A model generated the notes under the pieces. It saw nothing but the letters and a program-made list of their open reading frames with translations, was not told where the DNA came from and did not search any database. From positions 62,001 to 126,000 of the forward strand of contig JBAJFG010000626.1 in assembly GCA_037903475.1 (NCBI GenBank): a stretch of 64,000 bases of DNA, in the 5' to 3' direction. Made by a program: the position numbers and the translations under genes. Shown here piece after piece: positions 1 through 11,870 of the stretch (within the stretch, counting starts at the first letter, position 1; the number at the start of each line of letters is the position of its first letter). This DNA is from Ancylostoma caninum. Lineage: Eukaryota; Nematoda; Chromadorea; Rhabditida; Ancylostomatidae.

Positions 1-205
1 ACTTTCGAGATGAAATTTGGCCGGTGGGAGCCATTTCCCCCTAGTTGGGGGAGTGAGTTTTTCTTTCACGTTCGAAGCGACTACACAATTTCCAACTCTT
101 TCCTTTGGTAGAGGCGTCTCAATTATAAAATTTTGTTTGCTGAAGTACTAAATCTTATTTTTCCCAATCAAACTGCTTGCAAGTCAATGCTCAAATGTGT
201 TTCAG
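1..205. other. Probable intron upstream of the phosphatase exon
   Basis: No coding pattern is seen. The stretch ends in a TGTTTCAG acceptor directly before the first recognisable exon of the phosphatase gene. Confidence 0.5.
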
Positions 206-2684
206 GTGGATTCCAAAATTTCCGGCTACAATTCCCGCAACAGTGCGAAAGCGAACATTCTAGCGGTGGTTGTGCGATGAGCCGTTTGTCGGCCAGCATC
301 TCACAACCGTGCCTTTCTTCCATAAGTTTGCAATCGACTCCAGATGGTCCAACACAGATCTTTCCATTTATGTACCTCGGCAGCCAACAGGACGCTCTTG
401 ACACGGAGCAGATGCGGGTTTGTGTTTGTGACTCGTTGAACTGCTACTCATGCGCACCCGCAGCAGTGTCGATGGATACATTAGTCAGCGTATTTCTTTC
501 CAGAAGCGAGGCATAACCCATGTCGTTAACTTGTCGATCGGATGTCCACGAGCGTCATCGATCACGAGTGATGAGAACTTCCTCCGGATCCCCGTCAACG
601 ATTCATATCAGGAGAAGTTGTCGCCGCATTTTGAAACCGCATGGGAATTCTTAGGTGAGTCATCAGGATGGGCACGCGGTCTCAGCTTCCAGGAGAGCAT
701 AAGAGCGAACATTGCTATGAGACATTGTGTCGTACTCATATCCAGGACACGGCAGCCTTCTAGAAAAAAAAACTTTGAAACATTCCTTGGAATATCTTAC
801 CAACGGGAATGACACGTTTTCGAAATTGGCTGACGTGTATTGAATTTAGAAGGAGTTCGACGGTCAGGAAATGTGGTTCTCATCCATTGCCTAGCCGGAA
901 TATCACGTAGTCCCACCCTGGCCATTTCGTATGTGATGCGGTATAAGAATATGTCGTCCGAGGATGCCTATAGGTACTTTACTTTGAGCATTTTCTGCAC
1001 TTATGTGCGTCTTTGAAAGTTTTCCTCTTCTCTGGAGTGTCCTTGTTTTCCAGACTGGTCAAGGAGAAGCGGCCTTCAATTTCGCCAAATTTTAATTTCA
1101 TGGGTCAACTGCTTGAGTATGAGCAGTTGTTGATAAAGAAGGGCCTCTTATCGGCAGAGGCCTCGTCAAAGCGGGTAGATCGGCCACTTTCGCTGAAACA
1201 AGAATTTGACTCAGAAGTAAGTTTCAGAGAAATATCATGGATTTATTTGTATTTACGGAGCACATATCTTAGTAAAAGTGAAGTACTTTCCAGGATGCTG
1301 ACACCACTTCTGGTCCAGCGACGAAAGTGCCAAAGTCTGCCTCCACACATTGTGTGTTCTTCGATCGGCCACGCGACTTCTCCACAACAGTCACAACGCG
1401 AGTGAATGAGCATGGTAAACGAGGCCTGAATGATTCACTTGATCGCCCGAAAGTGCTCGGACTGTACAACGCGGACACAAAGAGACACGTAGCGGAAGAA
1501 TTGCCGTCGCCGTCGACGGAGTTGTCGAAACTCACATTTGCCGGTGGTCTGCCGTCACCGTCGTCACCTGTAGCTGAACATGCAAATCTGTCTCTGTCAA
1601 ATCCGTGCTTCGTCTCGCCCACTCGGGAAGCGCTTCATCCGGAGGCGGCGAGCTCGCACACCGAAGAATGCGAGACGAGTCGGCGCAGCTATTTCAAACA
1701 TCGCATCGTGTCATTGTTTAAGGTGAGGCTTGATGTTTTATTTTCCTTGTTTATTAACTTTATAGCGAAAAAATACTGTTGGGAACCGCACTAAATTCAC
1801 GTCAGTTTTCTGCTTAATTCGTTTACATCTGCATAATTCCTAAAGCTGTCCTTAATCCTACCGTATTTTCATGCTAATGAAATAGCACACTGGGTCTCAT
1901 TAGAAGCTAGTTAGCCTGATGCTTTTCCTTGTCACACATGGATGACCTGTACAAAGACTGATTTAGGTAACGTTTTTGTACTGTGAAGAATATTTGGGCG
2001 TGATTTGCAGGGTTTCATGACAGCAGGCACCGAGCGGTTCATTGAATCTGTGCGGTCTTCTTCTGTAAACGGGTCACACTGCACAAATCAGAACTGATTT
2101 TGGTTCGAGAGAAAACATTCTGACTCATACATAACTTGTTTGAGGAGGCGGCACATGACTGGTCCATCTTAAGACTGTTTTCCGGATTGCTTCACAAGAT
2201 TTTCAGCACACATTTACATGATTCAATTTTTGTCGTCATAGAATTCAAATAATCCGAAAAAAAGCAGTTTAGGACAACGAAAAACAAATCAAGGGGAGAA
2301 GGAGAGAGTTTTACGAAAATCTAATATTTTTTGCAGTCACATCACTCCACGTCATGCTGTGCCCAGTCTCCGACACTAAAGTCTCCGACGATCAGCACTC
2401 CTCGTCCAGAAAACCTGCAATCAGCTGGTGTTCCATTTTTCGGCGTGAGAAAGTTGAAAAAAACGAACAGTCCTATGCTTCTTACCACCACTGAAGAGGC
2501 AGAATCGCCTGAATCAGGCTACCAGGTTGGTAAATTTCATTTTCAACTACTTACCACCTCAGATATTTTTTCTTCTGTAACTAGCTGGTATTTGTAGTTT
2601 CAGGATGACGAGTACAAAACATCACCGGAAGACTTAGACAGAGTCTCGATCAGTTCTGCAGGTAGCGAAATAGCGGTTCAATAG
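206..2684 (+). CDS. vhp-1: MAP-kinase phosphatase (VHP-1/DUSP8-16 type), 3' part, 7 exons
   Basis: A dual-specificity phosphatase that dephosphorylates Thr and Tyr in JNK/p38-type MAP kinases. Exons read as 206-417, 504-654, 850-973, 1054-1216, 1294-1722, 2337-2525 and 2604-2684, and all phases join, giving 449 codons plus stop in the window. The first exon opens inside a split codon with GGFQNFRLQFPQQCES, which fits the end of the rhodanese/CH2 kinase-docking domain. The phosphatase domain follows (TQIFPFMYLGSQQDAL, then GITHVVNLSIG). The catalytic loop HCLAGISRSPTLAISYVM is in exon 3, followed by RPSISPNFNFMGQLLEYEQ. The tail of about 230 residues is Ser/Thr/Pro-rich and low in complexity, as in VHP-1 (regulatory in that family). 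The start codon and N-terminus lie upstream of the window. The family call is firm; the vhp-1 orthology is an inference. Confidence 0.88.
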
Positions 2685-3228
2685 CCTCGTTCCAAAGTGA
2701 CTAGCGATCGATTTCTTGTCATTTCTTTTTTCTTCGATCTACTCTCACAAAGAACATTTTTCATCTCCGCTGCAGTTATCTGTCAGCTTTGGCAGCTGTA
2801 ACGTCCGTTTCTTCTTATTGTATGTTACTACAACACGGGTATTTCATATGTGACTTTACTCTACTACGGACCACTATAAATAGTTTAGAACTTATCACAC
2901 ACAGCCATTTACAGTCTCTCAGTCAATTGTGTTGCACATTCTTTCAGTAATGATGTACACATTTAAGCTGTATATTATATGTCTCACATTTATTTGCGCG
3001 TTGTTGTGACTAGTTAGATTTAAGTTTAAGGTGATTTCAACCTCTTAGTATAAAACGTAATAATCATGAAAGACGTCTGAGAATCTGTACATATGCTAAT
3101 CGTTCAGCAAGTTGAAGTACATTGCAAAATCTGAGCCATCGAGGACGGAGGCGCAGAATTTGTTTGGCTGAGGGAGGTGAAGGGTGGGAGAATGCTGAGA
3201 TTTCCAAAAGCACTTTCCCCTGCATTAG
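2685..3228. other. 3' flank of the phosphatase gene
   Basis: AT-rich sequence without an open frame of note. It probably holds the 3' UTR and then spacer. Nothing else is recognised. Confidence 0.4.
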
Positions 3229-3714
3229 TTAAAGGCAGTGTCCAAGCTCAAGACCAGTTTGGGTGTTGGGGATCAGAAGATGCACGGGGCGACGCTGATT
3301 ACAATGGTCTAGGTATCTCAGCTCGAAAGAGCAGAAAACCCCTTTTTTGAACCCTCCACTTTTGGAGGAAACGGGCACCTCAGCGCATCGACATCTCCCA
3401 CACGAAGTTGCGCCGCGGTCGATCGATGCTCCGGCGCAACTCCATGCCGGCATGCGGCCCTTGCATTCGACCACACATCTGCAACTTCACCCCGGCATGG
3501 AGTTGCAGGGGGGCATCGATCGATCGCGGCGCAACTTCATGTACGAGATGTCGATGCGCCGGGGTGCCCGTTTCCTCCAAGAATAGAGGATTCAAAAAGA
3601 GGGTTTTCTGCATCTTCGAGCTGAGATATCTACACCACTTTAATCAGCGTTGCCCCGTGCATCTTCTGATACCCAATACCCCAAATTGGTCCTGAGCTTG
3701 GACACCGCCTTTAA
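3229..3714. mobile_element. TTAA-flanked foldback MITE (TTAAAGGCAGTGTCC ends)
   Basis: The two halves are near-complete reverse complements. The element starts TTAAAGGCAGTGTCCAAGCT and ends with the inverted AGCTTGGACACCGCCTTTAA. The open frames inside (for example 3229-3474 minus and 3408-3695 plus) come from the palindrome and are mirror images of one another. There is no transposase, so it is non-autonomous. The TTAA at both ends matches two other elements in this window (17395-18151, 34406-35304) and, with more divergence, 3886-4314. Confidence 0.85.
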
Positions 3715-3885
3715 GACTGGTTTTCACCTGAACCAGTAACTACGGATGACCTCTAATCAGTTCGATTCTTTTGCTGGTCAAGTTACCCGTTATTTCTTCT
3801 CCATATGAGGCACACTTTCTTTGAAACATTTTGCGTCGATTTTCAGGAAATCTAGATCATTAGCTTAGCAGTTCTTTTACATGCT

Positions 3886-4314
3886 TTAAAGACAGCACTT
3901 ACGATAAAAAACGCCTTCGATTTTTTCACGAGATTCTACTCTGTAGGCTGCTCTGCTGCCCATAATAGGAGAAAGACCTTTAAAAAAGCAACGTTTGCGA
4001 GAAATACTGTGTTGTATTTTGCCAATTCATGTCCATTTGTACGAGTTCTATCGCCTGAGATGGGTGCGGCAAGGATCGTCGCCATCGGAAAATTTTGATA
4101 GATCCTGTATCAGCTGAGAAGCAGCCGCACACGGTCAGAGAGAATGGGGCGGGGTTGAGCGTACTGGGCGCATTTGTACATGCATACGAGTTTTGTTACT
4201 CGAGTAACTGCAGGATATGGAGTGATTCTTTTTGCAGTTACATCCCAATTGATGGCACCTTTGAAATGAGAACAAATGCTAGAAAACTTTTTTCAGCGTG
4301 AGTGCTGCCTTTAA
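3886..4314. mobile_element. Diverged TTAA-flanked MITE
   Basis: The left end TTAAAGACAGCACTTACG is inverted at the right end as CGTGAGTGCTGCCTTTAA, with a few mismatches. The interior has no recognisable gene. It belongs with the TTAAAGGCAGC/GTG family, and its termini are closest to the 17395-18151 copy. Confidence 0.65.
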
Positions 4315-5329
4315 ACAACTCTTAGTCTTTTATGTGGCAGGATTTGAGGTAGATGCAACGATAATGTGAACCGACATAAACCCATGAAATTTTTGGGAGA
4401 CCAGTCTTCAAGAAGGTGGAACTTAGAGCCAGATATGGTCCTCTTGGAATTTTGCAGACTAGATAGTAAGCGAGATCGACAAATTGGCCTTCACAACATG
4501 GGTACGTTGATTTGTAGCGTCCCTTTTACCCTGGTAGGGGTGCTAAATTGTACAGGAAGGGCGAGCACAACTGTTATGTCTTTCAGGATAAGCTGAGAAG
4601 TGACAACATTAGAGATCAACCACTTCCAATGTGGTAAGACATTTCAAATTCGAATTAAAAAAAACATGTAGAGCTGGAGGCTACCGCGCTCGCTAAAGTT
4701 AGCGACCATTCGAATTTTCGTCCAGTCGAAAGAACTCCATTGGTGAAATATTGGGTTGGTGAGAAAGTTCTGCAACACTTTTCATTTCCACTCAGAACCA
4801 TTGGAGCAAGTTGCAAACAAGGATTTCTCAAAAACTACTTGCAAACTGGTTAAAATAAAGTAGTTTGCAATCTTTTGCTGAAAACAGGTTGCAAACAAGC
4901 ACGATGTCATCACCAGCCGGGAAAAAATAGTTGCCGACCAGTTTTTCATTTTGCATCTATTTTACTAGGAAGTCAAAGCAACTATTTTGCTAGCCTTGCG
5001 CTGACAATCTGCTGCTTTCACGCAGAAATAAAAGAATCCTTTGTATACGGGAAGGTATTTAGCGGTGCCGTATAATGAAGAGGGGTAGGTACATCACTTC
5101 TACTCACAGCGTGTGTATAAGTTTCAAATTTTTGTCTCAATTCTTCAATATTCTTCAAAACAGGCATTCATTTGATCCACTTCACTCACTGAGTAACTAG
5201 TGAAGCTACATATATTAACAAAACAAAATTTCAAGAAACTGTATCGCAGAAATTCTGAGAAGCTAGCGTCCTAAGTTGCCTCCTCAGAATTCACTTACTC
5301 TTATCTATTCACAAGTTTCAAGTTACCGA

Positions 5330-5930
5330 CAATGTTGTTCTGTTCAAGTCCTTTGAAGAGAGCATTGCAAATCGATTACGAATTGATTAAAGAAGATCAT
5401 TTACATTCAGCAAACTTGATTTGTTTTCTCAGCATCCATTCCAAACCATTAAAGGCAAATCTTCTTGTAAGAAACTATTTAAATCAATGGACTCTACATT
5501 GAATTTGAACTCCTCCGATAGCTGTGCACCGCGAACGCAACCCGAACAGCGTAGTGCGTCAAGTAGAAACCCTAGCGGCATCTCCTCGCAGCTGCTGCCA
5601 TCCTTCCCTCAATTACTGATGTAAAAAGGAAAGCTTGAGCAGCAATCGAGGGCAGAATGACAGCAACTGGGAGGAGATGATGCTAGAGTTTTTACTCGAC
5701 ACATTACGTTGTTGGGCTGCGTTCGTGCTGCACAGTTATCGGAGACCTTCTTCGAGCATTTTCCAGGCATCTAATGTAGAAACGATTTCCTTTCGAATTT
5801 GCAGCCTGTTTGGACAATTTTGGATCTTGGCTTAGTGATGTGCCGACTGCGGAATGTGATGAACTGGTCTGAGGGGTAGCCGAAATTGGTCCAATCACAT
5901 TAAGTGAACTATGAGAATCAGAGAAGCACA
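5330..5930 (+). other. Open stretch inside the mariner relic, not identified
   Basis: Short frames such as 5421-5624 (Ser/Pro-rich, ending in a stop) occur here. The composition is more coding-like than the flanks, but no domain is recognised and no clean splice set was found. It could be a fragment carried by an inserted element. Confidence 0.2.
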
Positions 5931-6389
5931 TTACCTCCTATTGCTCTGGCACGAGTTGTTCTTAGATCTGTGGCTGAGTTTCGTCACACAGTTTGGAGAT
6001 GTTTATGAATGCCACCAATAAAGACATTGTATTTTGAATGAATGTAATCCTCAAAACGTGCCTGTTCAAACTAGTTGACTTCGGAGAACAACTATTTTAC
6101 TAGGTTTTCGTTTTGCAACTAATTAGCAAGGAAGTAGTGAAAAATTGTATTTTGCCATCTCTCGAAAAACTAGTTTCAGATGCGATCAGTTTCTCAAAAG
6201 CCGATTAAATAGTTGTTGCACAGATCCTGAGCATTTCTAAAACGCAAAAGCAGTCGGACAGGTCGGATTTTTAGTCGGTATAAGATAGTATGTTTTCGAA
6301 GCTTCTAAGTGAAGGGCATACGAGGGAAGCGGTATCAGTATCCGAGTAATAACGCCTTCGGCCATAATGCCTTTGAGTCTGACTCCGCC

Positions 6390-7190
6390 CGTTTGTCTAC
6401 GATGGTTTTCTACAAAGACATCCCGTAATAATCGCCGACGCCAGTAAATGTGCTGCGTTTGAAGAGAACGTTATTCCCCATTCGATGGTCTCTCGTTGGT
6501 ACCAGGGCTTCGAATTTGACAAAATGATGCTTGGAAGTCACCCAGGGTCTGGACGTGCGTCGACCATTAATAACGACGTTTTGCGGGGCACCCTGAAGAT
6601 GAGGTGAGATGCGGACAACTACAATTTGGCAAAGACACTCCAGCACAACTATGCGACCGTTATCAAGCATTCTCGCTTTCTCGGTTTTAGCAAAGTTGTC
6701 CGGACATGAGTACCTCGTGTGTTGTGCGAATCTGATAAGCCATGCCAGAGTCGCTGTCTCTTCGTCCACATGGGAAAGACTTTCTAAACGATATTGCAAG
6801 TGGGTGCGGAAGCTTTGTCCTGTACGCGAACAACGCACAGCAGCGCCAGGGGATTCCGTGTTCGAAATCACTCCCGAAAACAGTCAAAGGCGGACAAAGG
6901 CAGACTCGCCCGAGAAGAGGGTTTCCCATTTTGTCGGTGGATCCCCAAGAAATGCTTCACTAAGAGTTCCTAAGTGGTGGCACCACAATGACGAGGGATC
7001 TCTGCGCTACCTCAGTGAAAAACGCCCAAAACGAGCAAATGTTCTTCTTTGCAAGATAACGCATCACACGCACTCTGCAAACACAAGCGTGAGAAGACCC
7101 AGAATCTCGGTTGGGCGTTCATGTCACACCTATCGTATTCGGCAAACCAAGCCCTGTTGGACAGTCACCTTTCCCTGACCATGAGCAACC
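6390..7190 (+). pseudogene. Mariner transposase pseudogene
   Basis: The plus strand shows the helix-turn-helix part of a mariner transposase (SMVSRWYQGFEFDKMM, then SGRASTINNDVLRGTL). After several frame changes and stops the start of the catalytic region follows (a segment resembling the family's VTGDEKW-LYDN block near 6790-6830, then a degenerate WW-type segment near 6960-7000). The canonical first catalytic Asp is not recognisable. The antisense frame at 6410-6871 is a shadow of it. The gene is clearly dead. Confidence 0.7.
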
Positions 7191-7424
7191 ATCTATGGAA
7201 AATGAGGTGTGGCAATTAACAGGGACTCGAAAATGAGGTGTCAAAGTTTTTCGATCTTAACCCTGCGTTCTCAAGGGAAGGAACAGAGAATGTGCCCAAA
7301 AGATAGCCAGAGGTACCACACAATAATGGTGAATATAGCATTGATTGAGATTTTGTTTTAATGAAAAAGTCCATTTCCAAAAAACTCGTTGTGAGCGTTG
7401 CAGAACTTTTTCACCAACCCAATA

Positions 7425-8548
7425 GAATCGTGTATGATTATCCGAAAGAGAAATCCCTATCTATACTATACTTAATCGGTATATCTGGAGAGAAGGGCGA
7501 AGTTCCCATGCTGGTACTGTTCCTCAAAAGCGATGAGTTGTTAGTTATACTCTCGGCAGGATCGAGTTGCGTGGTAACGAGTCGCCTTTGTTACAGTCGT
7601 CCTGATCTTAAGGAAGCAAAACAAAGTGATCGCAAGGAAGATGTACAAAATAAATAAATAAAATGTTGGGAGGGAAAGGGACTAAGCTGGGGAATCTACT
7701 ACACACACCCCTTCTGCGTCTCTTCCAAAAAAAAACAGCAGGAAAATAACATCATAAGCAAATTGTCATCAGTGCGGTAGGAAATGATATTCTTCAAGGG
7801 AAGGGGGAAGTTCGGAGTCACTGAAATGCAGTAGGATTCGGGTCATATACAAACACAAACTCTGAAGAAATCGGTGACAGAAGGCTGGTGCAGTGTATAA
7901 ATTCGATCTAGTTATAGACTTGAGAAAGAGGTTGGTACAATCGTCTACTTCGGCAATAAAAAGTACAGACACATTGTATATTATGTATTTACAAACCGTA
8001 CTGAAGGACAAGCAACTAAGCTGAAATCCGGTGAATGTAACTGAGCGGTGGCCTATTTCACCATCACGATTCGCCGAAGAGGTACACGCGTTGCTAACTC
8101 CACGTCTTTACCGATGAATTTTACAGACTACTATCGGTGCCTATTAAGCGATTCATCCGCATAAGCAAATTGTGACAGTGCCACGTTTTACTCTCAACCT
8201 GTGAAAATTTCGGATACTTTCTCACGCACAACCAAGGTTGGAAATGTTCTGTCCACCTCAAGAAACTCGTAGATCAGGTCTCTCCAAGCCGGCATACTTT
8301 GTTTTTGAGAGAGAGACAACACAGGACCACTTTTCGCTTTTCTGAGAGAAAATGACGCTTCAGCAAGAATTAAGTTTTTTCTGGGAGAAAATGGTGAGGT
8401 GTGCGTACCCACAAAAAATTTCAGCGTGATCGACCAACTACAGAAGGAGAAATACCCTCATATCACTGGAGCGTTGGCAGAATATGTTGGGGTATGACGA
8501 CCTATCCTCCCTAGTGGTAGTCGTTGTGGTGGCTTTAGTTGCGGGAGG
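7425..8548. other. Interval without a recognised gene
   Basis: Mixed sequence. A frame around 8340-8490 plus (ENDASARIKFFLGENGEV onward) is followed by a GTATGA donor and could be an exon, but it matches nothing I know and has no partner exons. Confidence 0.25.
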
Positions 8549-8860
8549 ATGTTGGCTCTGTGCCGGTATAGACGGCACCGCTTCAGAATTAATCTGTACT
8601 ATCTATTATGTCTCTGTATTGCTCAGATGAGAACCATTATTCATGAGCCCAGTGATATGTTTATGGGCCTCGCCCAAACACTTCATGTACTATGCTTCTA
8701 CCATGCCCCTTCTCTGCAGCATTCTAGCATTGGACCACGAGGTGCAGGTGGGACGAACAAAGATCCGTACCTAACAGTGTACAACACACGGACAGGGAGC
8801 GATCCTCCCAAAAATACAGGCGCCACCCAATCGCCTAGTAAGGCACTACATTTTATTGCG
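8549..8860 (+). repeat. Dispersed repeat, copy 1 (pairs with 12760-13060)
   Basis: About 300 bases are shared in direct orientation with 12760-13060. Common stretches include GTGATATGTTTATGGGCCTC and GTACAACACACG, followed by the GGCGCCACCC block. The copies have diverged by substitutions and small gaps. The second copy lies inside a TAA-flanked TIR element, which suggests this is a fragment of the same family. Confidence 0.75.
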
Positions 8861-9159
8861 CATCGGCCAAATAGAAACCGATCAAGTGCCTTGCTTCCCA
8901 GCAACTGCACGATGGGTTAGCCAAGCCTAACCTTGAGACTCTGAAACCCTCAATTCACCTGTGAGTTGCTCCAGGCAATTGCACGGCTGGTTAGCTAAGT
9001 CAAACTAGGGCCGCTGCTGCCCAAATCTTTTTTGGTCAAAAGCAGCAGTTGGCTGAACGGAAGCCAAAACTCTAGCAAAATAGGTGAAACAAAGCCGAAT
9101 TCCGGAAACTGATGCCTGTAGAACGGCTGGTTTCAAAAAAAAAAACTGGACTTAACAAC

Positions 9160-10190
9160 ATGTCCATTCACCAACTTGAAAAGACTTATTGGCGAGCTCG
9201 TCAGCACTCACAACCTTAAGGAGAAGGTATGCATCATACGATGAGGAAATGGAATACCCATATGGGGAAAAGGGTAGACGTGAAAATGTCTCCGGAACAA
9301 ACAGTTACTGAATTCTTGCGCCTTGCAAATAGAAGAGAGTACAAAATCTCTTCAGTCTGAAGTCGACTATGCAGAAAATCTCTGCTTATAAGAGAATTCT
9401 GACCAGAAAGACTCTCTGCTCATCGTGGAGAATCTTGAAAGGAAAACAAGATTCCACCAAATAATTAGTGAAGCGGAAGTGCTGGCTTCTATGATAGTAC
9501 AACGAATAGCGATAGCCAAAGTTTGCGCAACAAAAATTGACACAGGAAGAATATTGCCATCGAGGAGATGCTACCATGATAATCCTATGTACTTGCATTC
9601 AGCGATTAACGAAGTAACCCCAGAACCAAGAGCAAAATCTGTTCGAAACTCGACAAAATCGAACTATTACAGTCCAACAACTGACACTAAAAATAGTGTG
9701 GAAAGGTACTCCAAACCAGCTGATCCAAGCGAAATGAAAACAGCTGGAGAAGCAAAAGCAATGAAAACGGCTGGTACAGAACATGGGAACCTGAAATGCC
9801 AAAAAGAGAATATTGCGTTAGCGATAATGTCATCAATCCTACCTTTCTAGATTCAGTTACGTCCAAAGAACCGTCTCTGCTCAATAAAACCGAGACCAGG
9901 CTAAAAAGCATTGGCGAGGTCAACCTAAGTTTAGTTCTCAAATCCCATCAGGATTGATTGCTGATCTAAGGAAAAGGAAATTAGACAAGCCCCATAAAAC
10001 TTACTCGATGCAGCAAAAAGTTGGTGTGGCGGACTTCACTGTTGAAAATGGTGGTCTCGAGATGTGGGAGGACGGTAGAAGTGTTGAAGTACTCCCCAAG
10101 TCTCGTAGAAAAACGATATTGGACGAAGCTCATTCGGGTGTCATGGCAGGACATCTCAGCGCACCTCTTGACCGTCACCCAACGTGAACT
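9160..10190 (+). pseudogene. Ty3/Gypsy pol relic (integrase zinc-binding end)
   Basis: The frame at 9954-10187 contains LPKSRRKTILDEAHSGVMAG, which has the form of the start of the integrase HHCC domain in Gypsy elements (residues leading to the H-x3-H pair). The following Cys pair and the catalytic core are absent. The frame upstream (9425-9850) is hydrophilic and unidentified, and may be other retroelement sequence. Both frames are interrupted, so this is a fossil. Confidence 0.5.
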
Positions 10191-10199
10191 TCCATTTCA

Positions 10200-10800
10200 C
10201 TGACTTTGATCGTCAAATGTATACAGTAAACAACGTGGCGCCGTGGAAGCATCGACGTCCCAGTAATACAGAGAATACACTAGTACTATACAGATTTATT
10301 GTCGGAGGTCTGCACACTGGCTCGGCACTAAGGGATACACATGGTAGATCACGGACGTCGTAGCGAGGGGACGGCTGGCGAAGGGTTTCGGTTGGAGCTG
10401 GGCAGTCGGCCCACCGGCTGGTCGACCGCTCGGAGTCGGCGCATCGTCTGCTCTCGCTGTGTCATCGTCACGCCCAGAATATAAAGCCTTAGAGCAGCGC
10501 AGAGGAAGCTACGGAATGCCGCTATCTATGAAAAGATCTGCACGCCCAGTCATGGGAATTTAGCATGGGTTTTGCAACCGTTTACAGCTCCCTCCATTAA
10601 GAAAATCCGTCCCGGAAGAAGAGATCCACGAGCTGTCCCTCGTGAAGATACGTTAATTCTACCTGCACCTCTACCGCCTCCTCGCGCCCGTGAGCGGTGA
10701 GACTCATATGCGCCCCTAGATGACGATGGTGGTGGCGCAGACGATGTCAACTGCTGGTCGGAACGTGACAGAGCCGGCTTATAGCCACCTGTTATGCAGT
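10200..10800 (-). mobile_element. Possible 3' end of a minus-strand LTR element with an RG-rich tail
   Basis: On the minus strand the frame 10750-10550 is rich in Arg/Gly/Ser (RARGGGRGAGRINVSSRGTA) and ends near FPGRIF-like sequence. The layout resembles the C-terminal tail of the intact Gag-Pol at 53642, which also ends in an RG-rich tail just before its LTR. The stretch below 10550 is GC-rich and may include LTR sequence, but no second LTR was found. This is tentative. Confidence 0.3.
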
Positions 10801-11050
10801 GAGTCGCGCTGGTAATAGGCGGCGAGCATGAGCGCGGGCGGTGCGGCGTGGTGGCCTGATATTTCAGGACATTAGCGCAGTCGGATTGAATGAACTCCTA
10901 ATTTGATAGAAATTCAAGTTTTTCTGTGAAGACAAGACAAGAAAGGAAAAACGACAAGTTACAATTTGGGAACTCACCAAGAAGATGAAGCCTTCCTTCA
11001 ACCCTCTTAATGTATATCAGTCTAGATGCTTCGAACAAGTCAATTTCACC

Positions 11051-11870
11051 CAGGGCGCAGCACCAGGTGGTCATTGACCACCAGGACTTAGTAGCGTCCT
11101 GCAGATTCAGGGGGCTTAGCACCAGTGTCCGGGGCGTAGCCAACCGCTAACCGTCTACTGATGTTAGAGACAAGCAGATTTCAGAGAGGCACTTCTGGAG
11201 GATCATCAAACTCGTGGCTGAAGACCACCGTTGTTCAACCATTTACTCCATCCCTACCCTGCACTCTGGTGCGCTCCAGTGATAATCAGGTGTTGCTCAA
11301 CCTGTAGGAGACGTATCATGTTGGAATTTTGACAGTAGATGCGCACTATACCAACGAGTATCCCCCAAAGTGGCACCGTTCGTTTTTGAGAAAAACCGTC
11401 ATTAATGGTCAAAACGAACGGTGCCACTTTGGGGGAGAGCTGGTACCACCTAGGCGCATTTCTTGGTGTTGACAGCGTATCGGAACACTTCCTCAAACGA
11501 GAGAAATTTCCTAGAAAAGTTCCGGGTTTGAGAGAAAAAAACCACGCTCCAATGACAATTTCTTGTGTCTGACAGGTCCTATAACAAGTTTCAACGAGTT
11601 CTAGCGGCATCAAACAGTTCCGTACTGAGATCGGTTTTCCGAGGATTTTAGCTTGAATTTGAGATGATTTAGGCTGTCTTCGCGAAATGGTACGCATTTC
11701 TTGCTGAAACACCATTCGTCGTCTTCACCGACGGCTATTTAAGTCACTTTTTTAGTGCTGTCTGCTTTTCCTGAAAGAACCCTAGTGTGTAGGTACTTAG
11801 TAGCCCATTTCGGAATCCGACTGGACTTAGTACTCCCCAACCGACACTGACCACCTAGTGCTGCGCCCTG
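11051..11870. mobile_element. hAT-type MITE with 8-bp target duplication
   Basis: The 23-bp terminal inverted repeats begin CAGGGCGCAGCACCAGGTGG, and the right end is the inverse with one mismatch. The 8 bases ATTTCACC stand directly before the left end (11043-11050) and directly after the right end (11871-11878). A CAGGG terminus with an 8-bp duplication is diagnostic of the hAT superfamily. No transposase is present. Confidence 0.88.
11361..11436. repeat. Near-perfect hairpin, 26-bp arms
   Basis: The arm CCCCCAAAGTGGCACCGTTC is mirrored by its reverse complement at 11411-11436, with a loop of about 23 bases. It lies inside the hAT MITE and could form a strong stem in RNA or single-stranded DNA. 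Confidence 0.85.

Larger units (their letters stand above)
4751..7422 (+). mobile_element. Mariner-like element, degenerate, with both TIRs
   Basis: The left TIR TTGGGTTGGTGAGAAAGTTC follows a TA. The right end carries the inverse and precedes a TA, as expected of Tc1/mariner elements. The last kilobase encodes a decayed mariner transposase. At 2.7 kb it is about twice the usual mariner length, so about 1.3 kb (roughly 4800-6250) is probably an insertion. That stretch holds repeated motifs around TTGCAAACAAG and CAACTATTTTACTAGG in both orientations. Hookworms are known to carry mariners (bandit in Ancylostoma caninum); whether this is that family was not tested. Confidence 0.75.

Noticed and set aside
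3229..3695. Four overlapping open frames with Arg/Cys-rich proteins
   Set aside because: They mirror each other across a palindromic MITE and have no independent coding evidence.
6410..6871. 153-codon minus-strand frame
   Set aside because: Antisense shadow of the decayed mariner transposase read on the plus strand.
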